Assembly (NCBI GenBank): GCA_001603335.1
Contig: LUYR01000014.1
Span: 1-13,161, forward strand
Direction of reading: 5' to 3'
DNA length: 13,161 bases
DNA from: Rhodospirillales bacterium Alpha_05
GTDB taxonomy: Bacteria; Pseudomonadota; Alphaproteobacteria; Rhodospirillales; Rhodospirillaceae
Shown: positions 6,161 to 13,161 of the stretch, in pieces
Layout: each line of letters begins with the position of its first letter
Position numbering within the stretch: position 1 is the first letter of the stretch
Position numbers and translations under genes: made by a program
The notes under the pieces: model-generated
Seen by the model: the letters and a program-made list of their open reading frames with translations, nothing else
Told to the model about the DNA's origin: nothing
Database searches by the model: none

Positions 6161-7180
6161 GTGGCGCGTGCAAAAGAAGACTATCGGAGCCTGACGGGAC
6201 CGCAAAAGGCGGCGCTGTTCCTGTTGTCGCTCGGCGAGGAGCACTCGTCGAAGCTGTTCGCCCTGATGGACGACGAGGAGATCAAGGAGATCTCGCAGGT
6301 GATGGCCTCGCTCGGCACGGTGAACTCCGGCCTCGTCGAGCGCCTGTTCATCGAGTTCGCCGACGCGCTCTCCGCCACCGGCTCCCTCGTCGGCACCTAC
6401 GAAAGCACCGAGCGCCTGCTGATGAAGGCGCTGCCGAAGGACCGCGTCTCGCTGATCATGGACGAGATCCGCGGCCCCGCGGGCCGCACGATGTGGGACA
6501 AGCTCGGCAACGTCAACGAGCAGGTGCTGGCCAACTACTTCAAGAACGAATATCCGCAGACCGTCGCGGTGGTGCTCTCGAAGATCAAGGTGGACCACGC
6601 CGCGCGGGTGCTGGCGCTGTTGCCCGAGAACTTCTCGATGGAAGTGATCATGCGCATGCTGCGCATGGAATCGGTGCAGAAGGAAGTGTTGGACGGCGTC
6701 GAGAAGACGTTGCGCACCGAGTTCATGAGCAACCTCGCGCGCACCAACCGCCGCGACAGCCACGAACTCATCGCCGACATCTTCAACAACCTCGACCGCA
6801 ACTCGGAAAGCCGCTTCATGTCGGCCCTCGAGGAGCGCAACCGCGAATCCGCCGAGCGGATCAAGGCCCTGATGTTCACCTTCGAGGACCTGGTTCGGCT
6901 CGACGCGCAGGGCGTGCAGACCCTGCTGCGCCATGTCGAGAAGGACAAGCTCGCGCTCGCGCTCAAGGGCGCCAGCGACCCGATCAAGGAAATGTTCTTC
7001 AAGAACATGTCGGAACGCGCCGGCAAGATGCTGCGCGAAGACATGGAGGCGATGGGGCCGGTGCGTCTGCGCGAGGTGGACGAGGCGCAGAGCATGATCG
7101 TCACCCTCGCCAAGGAACTCGCGAACTCCGGCCAGATCGTGATCTCGGAAGGCCGCGAGGAAGACGAACTGATCTACTGA
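6161..7180 (+). CDS. fliG: FliG, flagellar rotor/switch protein
   Basis: FliG sits on the cytoplasmic side of the MS ring. It binds FliF by its N-terminus and FliM by its middle domain, and takes torque from the stator by its C-terminal domain. It has 339 residues, a normal length, and starts with GTG at 6161 with GGAG 10 bases upstream. LTGPQKAALFLLSLGEE (11-27) begins the FliF-binding domain. EYPQ (130-133) replaces the commoner EHPQ motif of the middle domain. MFTFEDLVRLDAQGVQTLLR (238-257) and LALALKGAS through GPVRLREVDEAQ (264-310) form the charged torque helix region. The C-terminus is acidic (EGREEDELIY). It is followed by fliH after 28 bases. Confidence 0.97.
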   Translation: MARAKEDYRSLTGPQKAALFLLSLGEEHSSKLFALMDDEEIKEISQVMASLGTVNSGLVERLFIEFADALSATGSLVGTYESTERLLMKALPKDRVSLIMDEIRGPAGRTMWDKLGNVNEQVLANYFKNEYPQTVAVVLSKIKVDHAARVLALLPENFSMEVIMRMLRMESVQKEVLDGVEKTLRTEFMSNLARTNRRDSHELIADIFNNLDRNSESRFMSALEERNRESAERIKALMFTFEDLVRLDAQGVQTLLRHVEKDKLALALKGASDPIKEMFFKNMSERAGKMLREDMEAMGPVRLREVDEAQSMIVTLAKELANSGQIVISEGREEDELIY

Positions 7181-7208
7181 TCCGGCAGCGCTGGGCACAA
7201 GGACGACG

Positions 7209-7994
7209 ATGGCGACCAGGATTTCCAAAAGCGAGGACACGTTCCGCGCCTTCGACACCACCCCGGATGCGGAAGAGGTGGCGGCGGAGGCGTTGGTGCG
7301 CCGGTTCCTGTTCGCCTACGACTTCGACGCGCCGCGCGAGGTGGTGCCGAAGATTTCCGACGCGCAGATCGACGCCCAGGTCGAGGAAGTCGAGGCCCTG
7401 CCGCCCGAGCCGCCGCCCCTGTTCACCGAGGAGGACCTCGAGGCGGTGCGCGATGAGGCGCGCATGCTCGGCCACGCCGAGGGGCTGAAGGACGCCGAGG
7501 ATTCGGCGATGCACTTCCTCGTCCAGGCGCTCGAATCGATCGCCGACCAGATGGTGGCGATGCGCAGCCGCCAGGACGCAGCCAACGTCGAGACCCACCG
7601 CATGGCCGCCGCCCTCGCGATCGCGGCGGTGGAGAAGCTGATGCCGAAGCTCGCGGCGCAGCACGGCGTCGGCGAGGTCGAGGCGCTGGTGGCGGAATGC
7701 GTGCCGCACATCCTCAACGAGCCGCGCCTGATCCTGCGCGTCGCCGCGCCGCATGCCGACGCGATCCAGGGGCGGATCGAGGCGCTGGCGCGGGATCGCG
7801 GCTTCGAGGGCACGGTGGTGGTGATGGCGGACGAGACCATGGGCCTTGCCGACTGCCGCCTCGAATGGGACAACGGCGGCGCGGAACGCGACGTCGAAAG
7901 GCTTTTTCAACGGATTCAGGATATCGTCGCGCGGAACTCGGAACCGAGCCGGGACGACGACGATCAACCGGCACTGCCGGGTTTTGGAGAGTGA
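7209..7994 (+). CDS. fliH: FliH, flagellar export ATPase regulator
   Basis: FliH dimerises as a stalk that holds the FliI ATPase and links it to the FliN part of the C ring. The 261-residue protein has a poorly conserved N-terminus with a Pro/Glu-rich stretch (about 59-75), a central helical region (about 75-150), and a C-terminal domain. That domain ends in VVVMADETMGLADCRLEWDN (203-222), the loop most conserved in FliH/YscL proteins. The start at 7209 has AAGGA 5 bases upstream. It ends 3 bases before fliN, whose product is its binding partner, so tight co-expression is likely. A short Asp-rich tail follows the conserved domain. Confidence 0.92.
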   Translation: MATRISKSEDTFRAFDTTPDAEEVAAEALVRRFLFAYDFDAPREVVPKISDAQIDAQVEEVEALPPEPPPLFTEEDLEAVRDEARMLGHAEGLKDAEDSAMHFLVQALESIADQMVAMRSRQDAANVETHRMAAALAIAAVEKLMPKLAAQHGVGEVEALVAECVPHILNEPRLILRVAAPHADAIQGRIEALARDRGFEGTVVVMADETMGLADCRLEWDNGGAERDVERLFQRIQDIVARNSEPSRDDDDQPALPGFGE

Positions 7995-7997
7995 CCG

Positions 7998-8360
7998 ATG
8001 GCTGAAAACGACGATCTCGAACTCAACGAACTCGCGGCCGGCGGTGGCGGCAACGCCATGGAGTACGACCCCGACGGACCGAACGAGTTCGCCGACATGG
8101 ACAAGCCGCGCTCGGCTGCCGACCTCGAGGCGGTCTACGACATTCCGGTGCGGGTCTCGGCGGTGCTCGGTAAGTCGTCGATGCAGGTGAGCCAGCTCTT
8201 GAAGCTCGGGCGCGGCGCGGTGGTCGAACTCGACCGCAAGGTCGGCGAGGCGATCGACATCTACGTCAACGACCGCTTGGTGGCGCGCGGCGAAGTCGTG
8301 GTGGTGGAGAACCGCCTCGGCGTGACGATGACCGAAATCATCAAGAGCGAACGCACCTAG
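7998..8360 (+). CDS. fliN: FliN, flagellar C-ring switch protein
   Basis: FliN builds the base of the cytoplasmic C ring and offers the docking site for FliH. The protein has 120 residues. The C-terminal SpoA/FliN domain (about 47-118) contains YDIPVRVSAVLGKS, LLKLGRGAVVELDRKVGEAI, IYVNDRLVARGEVVVVENRL and GVTMTEII, the standard FliN pattern. The first 45 residues are acidic and Gly-rich (AAGGGGNAMEYDPDG) and probably disordered. GGAGAG lies 6 bases before the ATG. No fliM is next to it, so the FliM partner must be encoded elsewhere. Confidence 0.96.
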   Translation: MAENDDLELNELAAGGGGNAMEYDPDGPNEFADMDKPRSAADLEAVYDIPVRVSAVLGKSSMQVSQLLKLGRGAVVELDRKVGEAIDIYVNDRLVARGEVVVVENRLGVTMTEIIKSERT

Positions 8361-8388
8361 GCGCTCGGGCGAGGGGACGAACACGACG

Positions 8389-9201
8389 ATGGCGGAAGAG
8401 CGCAACGGCAACCGGACGGCGGGGAACGTCTTCGATCCCGCGACCTTGATCGGTCTGCTGGGCGCGCTCGCGCTCGTCGTCGGCGCGCTGATGCTGGGCG
8501 GTGCGCCGCTTGCGTTCGTCGACGTGCCTTCGGTACTGATCGTTTTGGGCGGCACGGTGATGCTGACCATGGCGAGCTTCACCGTCTCCGACATGGGGGT
8601 GACCTTCACCGCCGTGGTGCGCACCGTGTCCTACGAGCGCCGCGACCCTTCGGCGACCGCGATGGAGTTGATCCGCCTGGCCGAAGCGACGCGTCGCGGC
8701 GGCTTGTTGTCGTTGCAGGGGCCGCTTTCGAAGGCCGAGATCGCCGACCCGCTGCTCGCCAAGGGATTGACCATGGTGGTCGACGGAATCAAGGTGGAGG
8801 ACGCCGAGGAACTGATGCAGCGCGACCTCGCCGCGATGCTGGGAAGGCACCGCAAGTCGGCCACCGTGCTGCGCCGCGCCGCCGAGATCGCGCCCGCCAT
8901 GGGCCTGATCGGCACGCTGATCGGCCTGGTGCAGATGCTCGGCCGGTTGAGCGACCCGGCTGCGATCGGACCGGCGATGGCGGTGGCGCTGCTCACCACC
9001 TTTTACGGCGCGGTCCTGGCGCATATGGTATTGAACCCGCTGGCTTCGAAGCTCGAGCGCAACTCCGCCGAGGAGACCCTGATCGGGCAGCTCAACGTCG
9101 TCGCCACCGGGTCGATCGGCCGCCAGGAGAACCCGCGGCGGTTGGAAATGTTGCTCAACAGTTTGATGCCGCCGGCGAAGCGGATTCGTTTCTTCGACTA
9201 A
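8389..9201 (+). CDS. motA: MotA/PomA-type flagellar stator protein
   Basis: This is the stator subunit that, with MotB/PomB, forms the ion channel driving rotation. It has 270 residues and four predicted membrane helices (about 18-37, 44-64, 168-185, 195-217), with a large cytoplasmic loop of charged residues between the second and third that would contact FliG. APAMGLIGTLIGLVQML (168-184) and DPAAIGPAMAVALLTTFYGA (189-208) closely resemble Vibrio PomA, and VDVPSVLIVLGG (44-55) fits the same group. That hints at, but does not prove, a sodium-type motor. Pro169 occupies the place of the essential MotA proline. GAGGGGA lies 11 bases upstream of the ATG. No motB/pomB gene follows; flbD is next after 50 bases. 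The symbol pomA would be equally defensible. Confidence 0.9.
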   Translation: MAEERNGNRTAGNVFDPATLIGLLGALALVVGALMLGGAPLAFVDVPSVLIVLGGTVMLTMASFTVSDMGVTFTAVVRTVSYERRDPSATAMELIRLAEATRRGGLLSLQGPLSKAEIADPLLAKGLTMVVDGIKVEDAEELMQRDLAAMLGRHRKSATVLRRAAEIAPAMGLIGTLIGLVQMLGRLSDPAAIGPAMAVALLTTFYGAVLAHMVLNPLASKLERNSAEETLIGQLNVVATGSIGRQENPRRLEMLLNSLMPPAKRIRFFD

Positions 9202-9251
9202 TCGCGTCCGCCTCCGGCCTCGCGACCTGATAACCTGGGGAATTCTCGAAC

Positions 9252-10583
9252 ATGCGCTTGTTGATCATCGGATCGCTCAGCAACCAGATCGGCGCCGCCA
9301 GCCGGATCGCCGTGGCGCGCGGCGCGGCGGTGATGCATGCCATCGACGTTGCCGCCGGGCTCGACGTGCTGCGCGCGGGCAAGGGCGCCGACGTGGTGAT
9401 GTTCGACGTTTCGCTCGACATCGTCGGCTTCATGCAGAGCCTCGAGGCCGAGCGCATCGGCGTGCCGGTGGTCGCCTGCGGCACCGAGACCGACGCCAAG
9501 GCCGCGGTGCGCGCGATCCAGGCGGGCGCGAAGGAATACATTCCGCTGCCGCCCGACGCCGAGCTGATCGCCGCGGTGCTCGAAGCGATCGCCGAGGACA
9601 GCCACGCGCTGCTCTACGCCGACCCGAAGATGGAGCGGATGGTCAAGCTCGCGGCGCAGGTCGCGCCGTCGGAAGCGAGCATCATGATCACCGGCGAGTC
9701 CGGCACCGGTAAGGAAGTCATCGCCCGCTTCGTGCACCAGAAGAGCCGCCGCGCAAGCCAGCGCTTCGTCGCCGTCAACTGTGCCGCGATCCCCGAGAAC
9801 CTGCTGGAATCCGAGCTCTTCGGCTACGAGAAGGGCGCGTTCACCGGCGCGGTGTCGCGCCGCATCGGCCGCTTCGAGGAGGCCACCGGCGGCACCCTGC
9901 TGCTCGACGAAATCAGCGAGATGGACATCCGCCTGCAGGCCAAGCTGCTGCGCGCGATCCAGGAAAAGGAAATCGACCGGCTCGGCGGCACCAAGCCGGT
10001 GAAGATCGACACCCGCATCATCGCCACCTCGAACCGCGATTTGAAGGCCGAGGTCAAGGCCGGGCGCTTCCGCGAGGATCTGTTCTTCCGCCTCAACGTG
10101 CTCAACCTGCCGCTGCCCGCCTTGCGCGACCGCAAGGCCGACATCCCGGTGCTCGCCGCCCACTTCATCAAGAAGTACGCCGAGGCCAACGGCCTGCCGT
10201 TCCGCCCGCTCACCGCCGCGGCGAAAGAGGCGCTGATGCGTCACTCCTGGCCGGGTAACGTGCGCGAGCTCGAAAACACCCTGCACCGCGCGGTGCTGCT
10301 CGCCCTCGGCGACGAGATCGACGCCGACGCGATCACCCTGATGGATGCGGAAGGCGAGGCCGAGGCGGGCGAGGGCAACACCGCGAGCCTGGTCGGCCAC
10401 ACCGTCGCCGAGGTCGAGCGCGACCTGATCATCGACACCCTGAAGCACACCGTCGGCAATCGCACCCACGCCGCCAACATCCTCGGCATCTCGATCCGCA
10501 CCCTCAGGAACAAGCTCCGCCAGTACATCGACGAAGGCCACGCCGTGCCCGCGCCCGGCGAGGGCGAAGCAGCGGGTTCGTAA
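9252..10583 (+). CDS. flbD: FlbD, sigma-54-dependent flagellar transcriptional regulator
   Basis: FlbD activates late flagellar genes with sigma-54 RNA polymerase and in Caulobacter represses fliF. The 443-residue product has a receiver-like domain (1-115), an AAA+ domain with Walker A GESGTGKE (148-155), the sigma-54 contact loop GAFTGA (195-200), Walker B GGTLLLDE (213-220) and FREDLFFRLNV (273-283), and a Fis-type HTH near 400-425 (HAANILGISIRTLRNKL). The receiver is degenerate. The start reads LLIIGSLS instead of an acidic pair, and the usual Lys-Pro becomes LPP, although D52 is kept. This is the same as in Caulobacter FlbD, which works without normal phosphorylation. GGGGA lies about 9 bases before the ATG. 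The stop falls 3 bases before flhA. Confidence 0.96.
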   Translation: MRLLIIGSLSNQIGAASRIAVARGAAVMHAIDVAAGLDVLRAGKGADVVMFDVSLDIVGFMQSLEAERIGVPVVACGTETDAKAAVRAIQAGAKEYIPLPPDAELIAAVLEAIAEDSHALLYADPKMERMVKLAAQVAPSEASIMITGESGTGKEVIARFVHQKSRRASQRFVAVNCAAIPENLLESELFGYEKGAFTGAVSRRIGRFEEATGGTLLLDEISEMDIRLQAKLLRAIQEKEIDRLGGTKPVKIDTRIIATSNRDLKAEVKAGRFREDLFFRLNVLNLPLPALRDRKADIPVLAAHFIKKYAEANGLPFRPLTAAAKEALMRHSWPGNVRELENTLHRAVLLALGDEIDADAITLMDAEGEAEAGEGNTASLVGHTVAEVERDLIIDTLKHTVGNRTHAANILGISIRTLRNKLRQYIDEGHAVPAPGEGEAAGS

Positions 10584-10586
10584 CCC
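10574..10586 (+). promoter_or_regulatory. Hairpin across the flbD stop and flhA start region
   Basis: GGGTT (10574-10578) and AACCC (10582-10586) form a perfect 5-base-pair stem around the loop CGT. The stem contains the flbD TAA (10581-10583) and its last base touches the flhA ATG. No clear Shine-Dalgarno sequence precedes that ATG. Ribosomes finishing flbD would melt the stem and could restart at flhA, so translational coupling is the likely role. This is inference from sequence only. Confidence 0.45.
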
Positions 10587-12740
10587 ATGTCAGAGCGCGA
10601 CGACGCCTCGCTCCCCGCCACGGTGCCGAAGGCCGCCTCCGGCAATTTCGGCGATTCGGCCACCGGTCAGCGGCTGAAGCGCTTCGGCATCGCGTCGAAG
10701 CGCGGCGACCTCGGCTTCGCGCTCGGCGTGGTGATGATCCTCGTCGTGCTGATCCTCCCGCTGCCGCCGTGGCTGCTCGACGTCGCGCTGGCGCTCTCCA
10801 TCACCTTCTCGGTGCTGGTGCTGATGGTCTCGATCTTCATCGAGAAGCCGGTGGAGTTCTCGTCGTTTCCGTTGGTGCTTCTGATCGGCACGCTGTTCCG
10901 ATTGTCGCTCAACCTTGCCTCGACCCGCCTGATCCTCGCCGAGGGGCACAAGGGCACCGACGCCGCCGGGCACGTGATTCAGGCCTTCGGCGGCTTCATC
11001 ATGGGTGGCAACTTCGTCATCGGCGTGATCGTCTTCATCATCCTGGTGATCGTCAACTTCGTCGTCATCACCAAGGGTTCGGGCCGCATCGCCGAAGTTT
11101 CGGCGCGCTTTACCTTGGACGCGCTGCCGGGCAAGCAGATGGCGATCGACGCCGACCTCTCCGCCGGACTGATCGAGGAAAGCGAGGCGCGCAAGCGGCG
11201 CTCCGAGCTCACCGAGGAAAGCAGCTTCTTCGGCGCGATGGACGGTGCGTCGAAGTTCGTGCGCGGCGACGCGATCGCGGGCCTGTTGATCACCGGCATC
11301 AACGTCATCGGCGGCATGATCATCGGCATGGCGCAGAACGACCTCGCGTTTTCCAAGGCCGCCGACACCTACACCCGCCTCACCGTCGGCGACGGCCTGG
11401 TGTCGCAGATCCCGGCGCTGATCGTTTCGGTCGCCGCCGGTATCATGGTGTCGAAGGGCGGCCTGACGCAGAGCACCGACAAGGCGCTGTTCTCCCAGAT
11501 GGGCAACATGCCGAAGGCGCTCGGGATGTCGTCGGGCCTCGCCATCGCGCTCGCGCTGATGCCCGGCACGCCGATGCTGCCGTTCATGCTGATCGGCGTC
11601 GGCGCGGGGCTCGGCGCGTATTTCGTCGGCAAGACCCAGGGCGAGGTCGTGGCGGCAGCCGAGGCGGAAGCCGCGAAGACCGCGAGCCGTCCGGCGCAGG
11701 CGCCGGAAGAGCCGATCTCCTCCGCGCTCAAGATCGACAACGTCCGCCTTGAGCTCGGCTACGGCCTGCTCACCCTGATCAACGAAAACGGCAACTACCG
11801 CCTCACCGACCAGATCCGTGCGCTGCGCCGCGCGCTCGCCACCGAGATGGGCTTCGTCATGCCCTCGGTGCGAATCCAGGACAACATGCAGCTCGCCGCC
11901 AACCAGTACGTCATCCACATCAAGGAGGTCGAGGCGGGGCATGGCGACCTGCGGCCGAACATGCTGCTGGTGATGGACCCGCGCGGCGACGAGATCACCG
12001 TGCCGGGCGAGAAGACCACCGAGCCGACCTTCGGCCTGCCCGCGATGTGGGTCGACGTCGGCCATCGCGAGGAGGCGATGTTCCGCGGCTACACCGTGGT
12101 CGATCCGCCGACGGTGATCACCACCCACCTGACCGAGGTGGTGCGCGAGGCGATGTCGGACCTGCTCTCCTACACCGAAACCCAGAAGCTCCTCGACGAG
12201 CTCGACAAGGACCACCAGAAGCTGGTGGGCGAAGTCATCCCGTCGCAGATCACCGTCTCGGGGATGCAGCGGGTGCTGCAGAACCTGCTGCAGGAACGGG
12301 TGTCGATTCGCGACCTGCCGACGATCCTCGAAGGGGTCTCGGAGGCCTGTGCCCACACCCGCAACATCACCCTGATCACCGAGCACGTGCGCTCGCGCCT
12401 CGCCCGCCAGCTCTGCGATACCTACGCCGACCATGCGGGCGTGGTGCCGCTGGTGACGCTCTCCCCGGCGTGGGAGCAGGCGTTCGCCGACACCATCATC
12501 GGCCAGGGCGAAGACCGCCAGCTCGCGATGCCGCCGTCGCAGCTGCAGGAATTCATCAGCCGGGTGCGCCAGGCGTTCGAGAACTTCGCCAAGCAGGGCG
12601 AGACCCCGGTGCTGCTGTGCAGCCCGGGAATCCGTCCGTTCGTGCGTTCGATTATCGAGCGCTTCCGCCCGGTAACGGTTATCATGAGCCAGAACGAAAT
12701 CCACCCGAAGGCGAAGATCCGCACTCTCGGCCAAATCTGA
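10587..12740 (+). CDS. flhA: FlhA, flagellar type III export gate protein
   Basis: FlhA is the nonameric inner-membrane export gate that passes flagellar subunits using the proton motive force. The 717-residue product has a polar N-terminal stretch (1-40), a membrane part with about eight helices between 42 and 350, an Ala/Glu-rich linker (353-375), and a large cytoplasmic domain (about 380-717) that docks FliI-FliJ and chaperones. GSGRIAEVSARFTLDALPGK (164-183) continuing to QMAIDADLSAG is the FHIPEP family signature in the loop after the fourth helix. The start at 10587 is 3 bases after the flbD stop and lacks an evident ribosome-binding site, with a small hairpin abutting it, so coupling to flbD is likely. 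The length is slightly above that of E. coli FlhA because of the N-terminal stretch. Confidence 0.97.
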   Translation: MSERDDASLPATVPKAASGNFGDSATGQRLKRFGIASKRGDLGFALGVVMILVVLILPLPPWLLDVALALSITFSVLVLMVSIFIEKPVEFSSFPLVLLIGTLFRLSLNLASTRLILAEGHKGTDAAGHVIQAFGGFIMGGNFVIGVIVFIILVIVNFVVITKGSGRIAEVSARFTLDALPGKQMAIDADLSAGLIEESEARKRRSELTEESSFFGAMDGASKFVRGDAIAGLLITGINVIGGMIIGMAQNDLAFSKAADTYTRLTVGDGLVSQIPALIVSVAAGIMVSKGGLTQSTDKALFSQMGNMPKALGMSSGLAIALALMPGTPMLPFMLIGVGAGLGAYFVGKTQGEVVAAAEAEAAKTASRPAQAPEEPISSALKIDNVRLELGYGLLTLINENGNYRLTDQIRALRRALATEMGFVMPSVRIQDNMQLAANQYVIHIKEVEAGHGDLRPNMLLVMDPRGDEITVPGEKTTEPTFGLPAMWVDVGHREEAMFRGYTVVDPPTVITTHLTEVVREAMSDLLSYTETQKLLDELDKDHQKLVGEVIPSQITVSGMQRVLQNLLQERVSIRDLPTILEGVSEACAHTRNITLITEHVRSRLARQLCDTYADHAGVVPLVTLSPAWEQAFADTIIGQGEDRQLAMPPSQLQEFISRVRQAFENFAKQGETPVLLCSPGIRPFVRSIIERFRPVTVIMSQNEIHPKAKIRTLGQI

Positions 12741-12763
12741 TCGATTAGGAGCGCCGCGCACCC

Positions 12764-13161
12764 ATGCGCCTCAAGACCTACACCGCGCCGGGAATGGCCG
12801 AAGCCATGGAAATGGTGCGTGCCGAGATTGGGGAAGACGCGATCATCGTCTCCACCCAACGCGGCGCGGGCGGGCAGGGCGTGCGGATCACCGCGGCGAT
12901 CGAGGATCCGCCGCACGAGGACGACGCGATCGAGGAGGCGCTGCGCGGCCCGGGCGAACTCACCCGCTCGCTCGCCCGGATCAAGGAGGCGCTCGAATAC
13001 CACGGCGTGCCCGATCGCCTCGTCGAAAAGCTGATCACCACGGCGCGCAACCTCGACGACGAAGGCCCGGTGATGGCCTGCGCCGCCGCGCTCGACTCCA
13101 CCTTCGTGTTCGCGCCGCTGCCCGAGAAGACCGCGCGCAAGCCGTTGATCCTCGTCGGGCC
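12764..13161 (+). CDS. flhF: FlhF, flagellar SRP-like GTPase (3' end outside window)
   Basis: FlhF is an SRP-family GTPase that sets the site and often the number of polar flagella. The 132 complete codons begin MRLKTYTAPGMAEAMEMVRA and continue EIGEDAIIVSTQ, the basic B-domain start typical of FlhF. The sequence reaches KPLILVG, directly before the expected P-loop, where the window ends. AGGAG (12747-12751) lies 12 bases before the ATG and the gene follows flhA after 23 bases in the same operon. Only the N-terminal B and N domains are visible; GTPase motifs cannot be checked. The next gene in many bacteria is flhG/fleN, which is not in view. Confidence 0.92.
   Translation, partial: MRLKTYTAPGMAEAMEMVRAEIGEDAIIVSTQRGAGGQGVRITAAIEDPPHEDDAIEEALRGPGELTRSLARIKEALEYHGVPDRLVEKLITTARNLDDEGPVMACAAALDSTFVFAPLPEKTARKPLILVG

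Noticed and set aside
10590..12761. Long open frame of 723 codons antisense to flhA
   Set aside because: It is a shadow of a GC-rich gene: the product is His/Arg/Asp-rich low complexity with no recognisable domain, while the + strand encodes full-length FlhA.
1..13161. Possible novel defence, mobile or biosynthetic system
   Set aside because: Every coding region on the + and - strands is accounted for by known chemotaxis, flagellar or regulator families; no transposase, integrase, tRNA, CRISPR array or unknown gene was seen.

Overview
The window is GC-rich DNA carrying an ordered set of flagellar, chemotaxis and cell-cycle regulator genes typical of an alphaproteobacterium. CtrA, FlbD and a fliF-fliG-fliH-fliN-motA-flbD-flhA-flhF order point to that class. 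The PomA-like motor gene, a CtrA gene lying among motility genes, and dispersed double-hairpin intergenic repeats suggest the Rhodospirillales (Magnetospirillum/Rhodospirillum/Azospirillum-like). The order-level assignment is inference; no rRNA or other phylogenetic marker is present.

Layout. Bases 1-1517 hold the end of a chemotaxis operon on the + strand: the methylesterase part of cheB (cut by the window edge), then cheR. A near-perfect bidirectional terminator (about 1536-1563) separates it from the convergent ctrA gene (1583-2260, - strand). A 148-base divergent region (2261-2408) with several TTAA half-sites lies between ctrA and fliI. It is followed by fliI (2409-3731) and fliJ (3741-4169). 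A 312-base gap (4170-4481) contains two inverted copies of a double-hairpin repeat, then an apparent regulatory region for the next operon. That operon is fliF, fliG, fliH, fliN, a MotA/PomA-type stator gene, flbD, flhA and the start of flhF, which is cut by the right edge just before its GTP-binding loop.

How it fits together. FliF, FliG and FliN are the MS ring and switch. FliH, FliI and FliJ are the export ATPase complex and FlhA the export gate. The MotA/PomA protein is half of a stator, and its MotB/PomB partner is not in the window. CheB and CheR set receptor methylation. CtrA and FlbD are the two transcription factors that control flagellar genes in alphaproteobacteria. CtrA-type boxes can be read upstream of both fliI and fliF, each followed after 8-9 bases by a GCTA motif. 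A palindrome next to the fliF box is a candidate FlbD operator. The simplest reading is a self-contained motility island in which CtrA turns on the fliI and fliF transcripts and FlbD feeds back on fliF, as known in Caulobacter.

No unknown protein family or new defence, mobile or biosynthetic system was found. Every protein gene is recognisable. The points of interest are regulatory: the CtrA C-terminus, the paired promoter architecture, alternative base pairing in the fliF leader, and the covarying inverted repeats.
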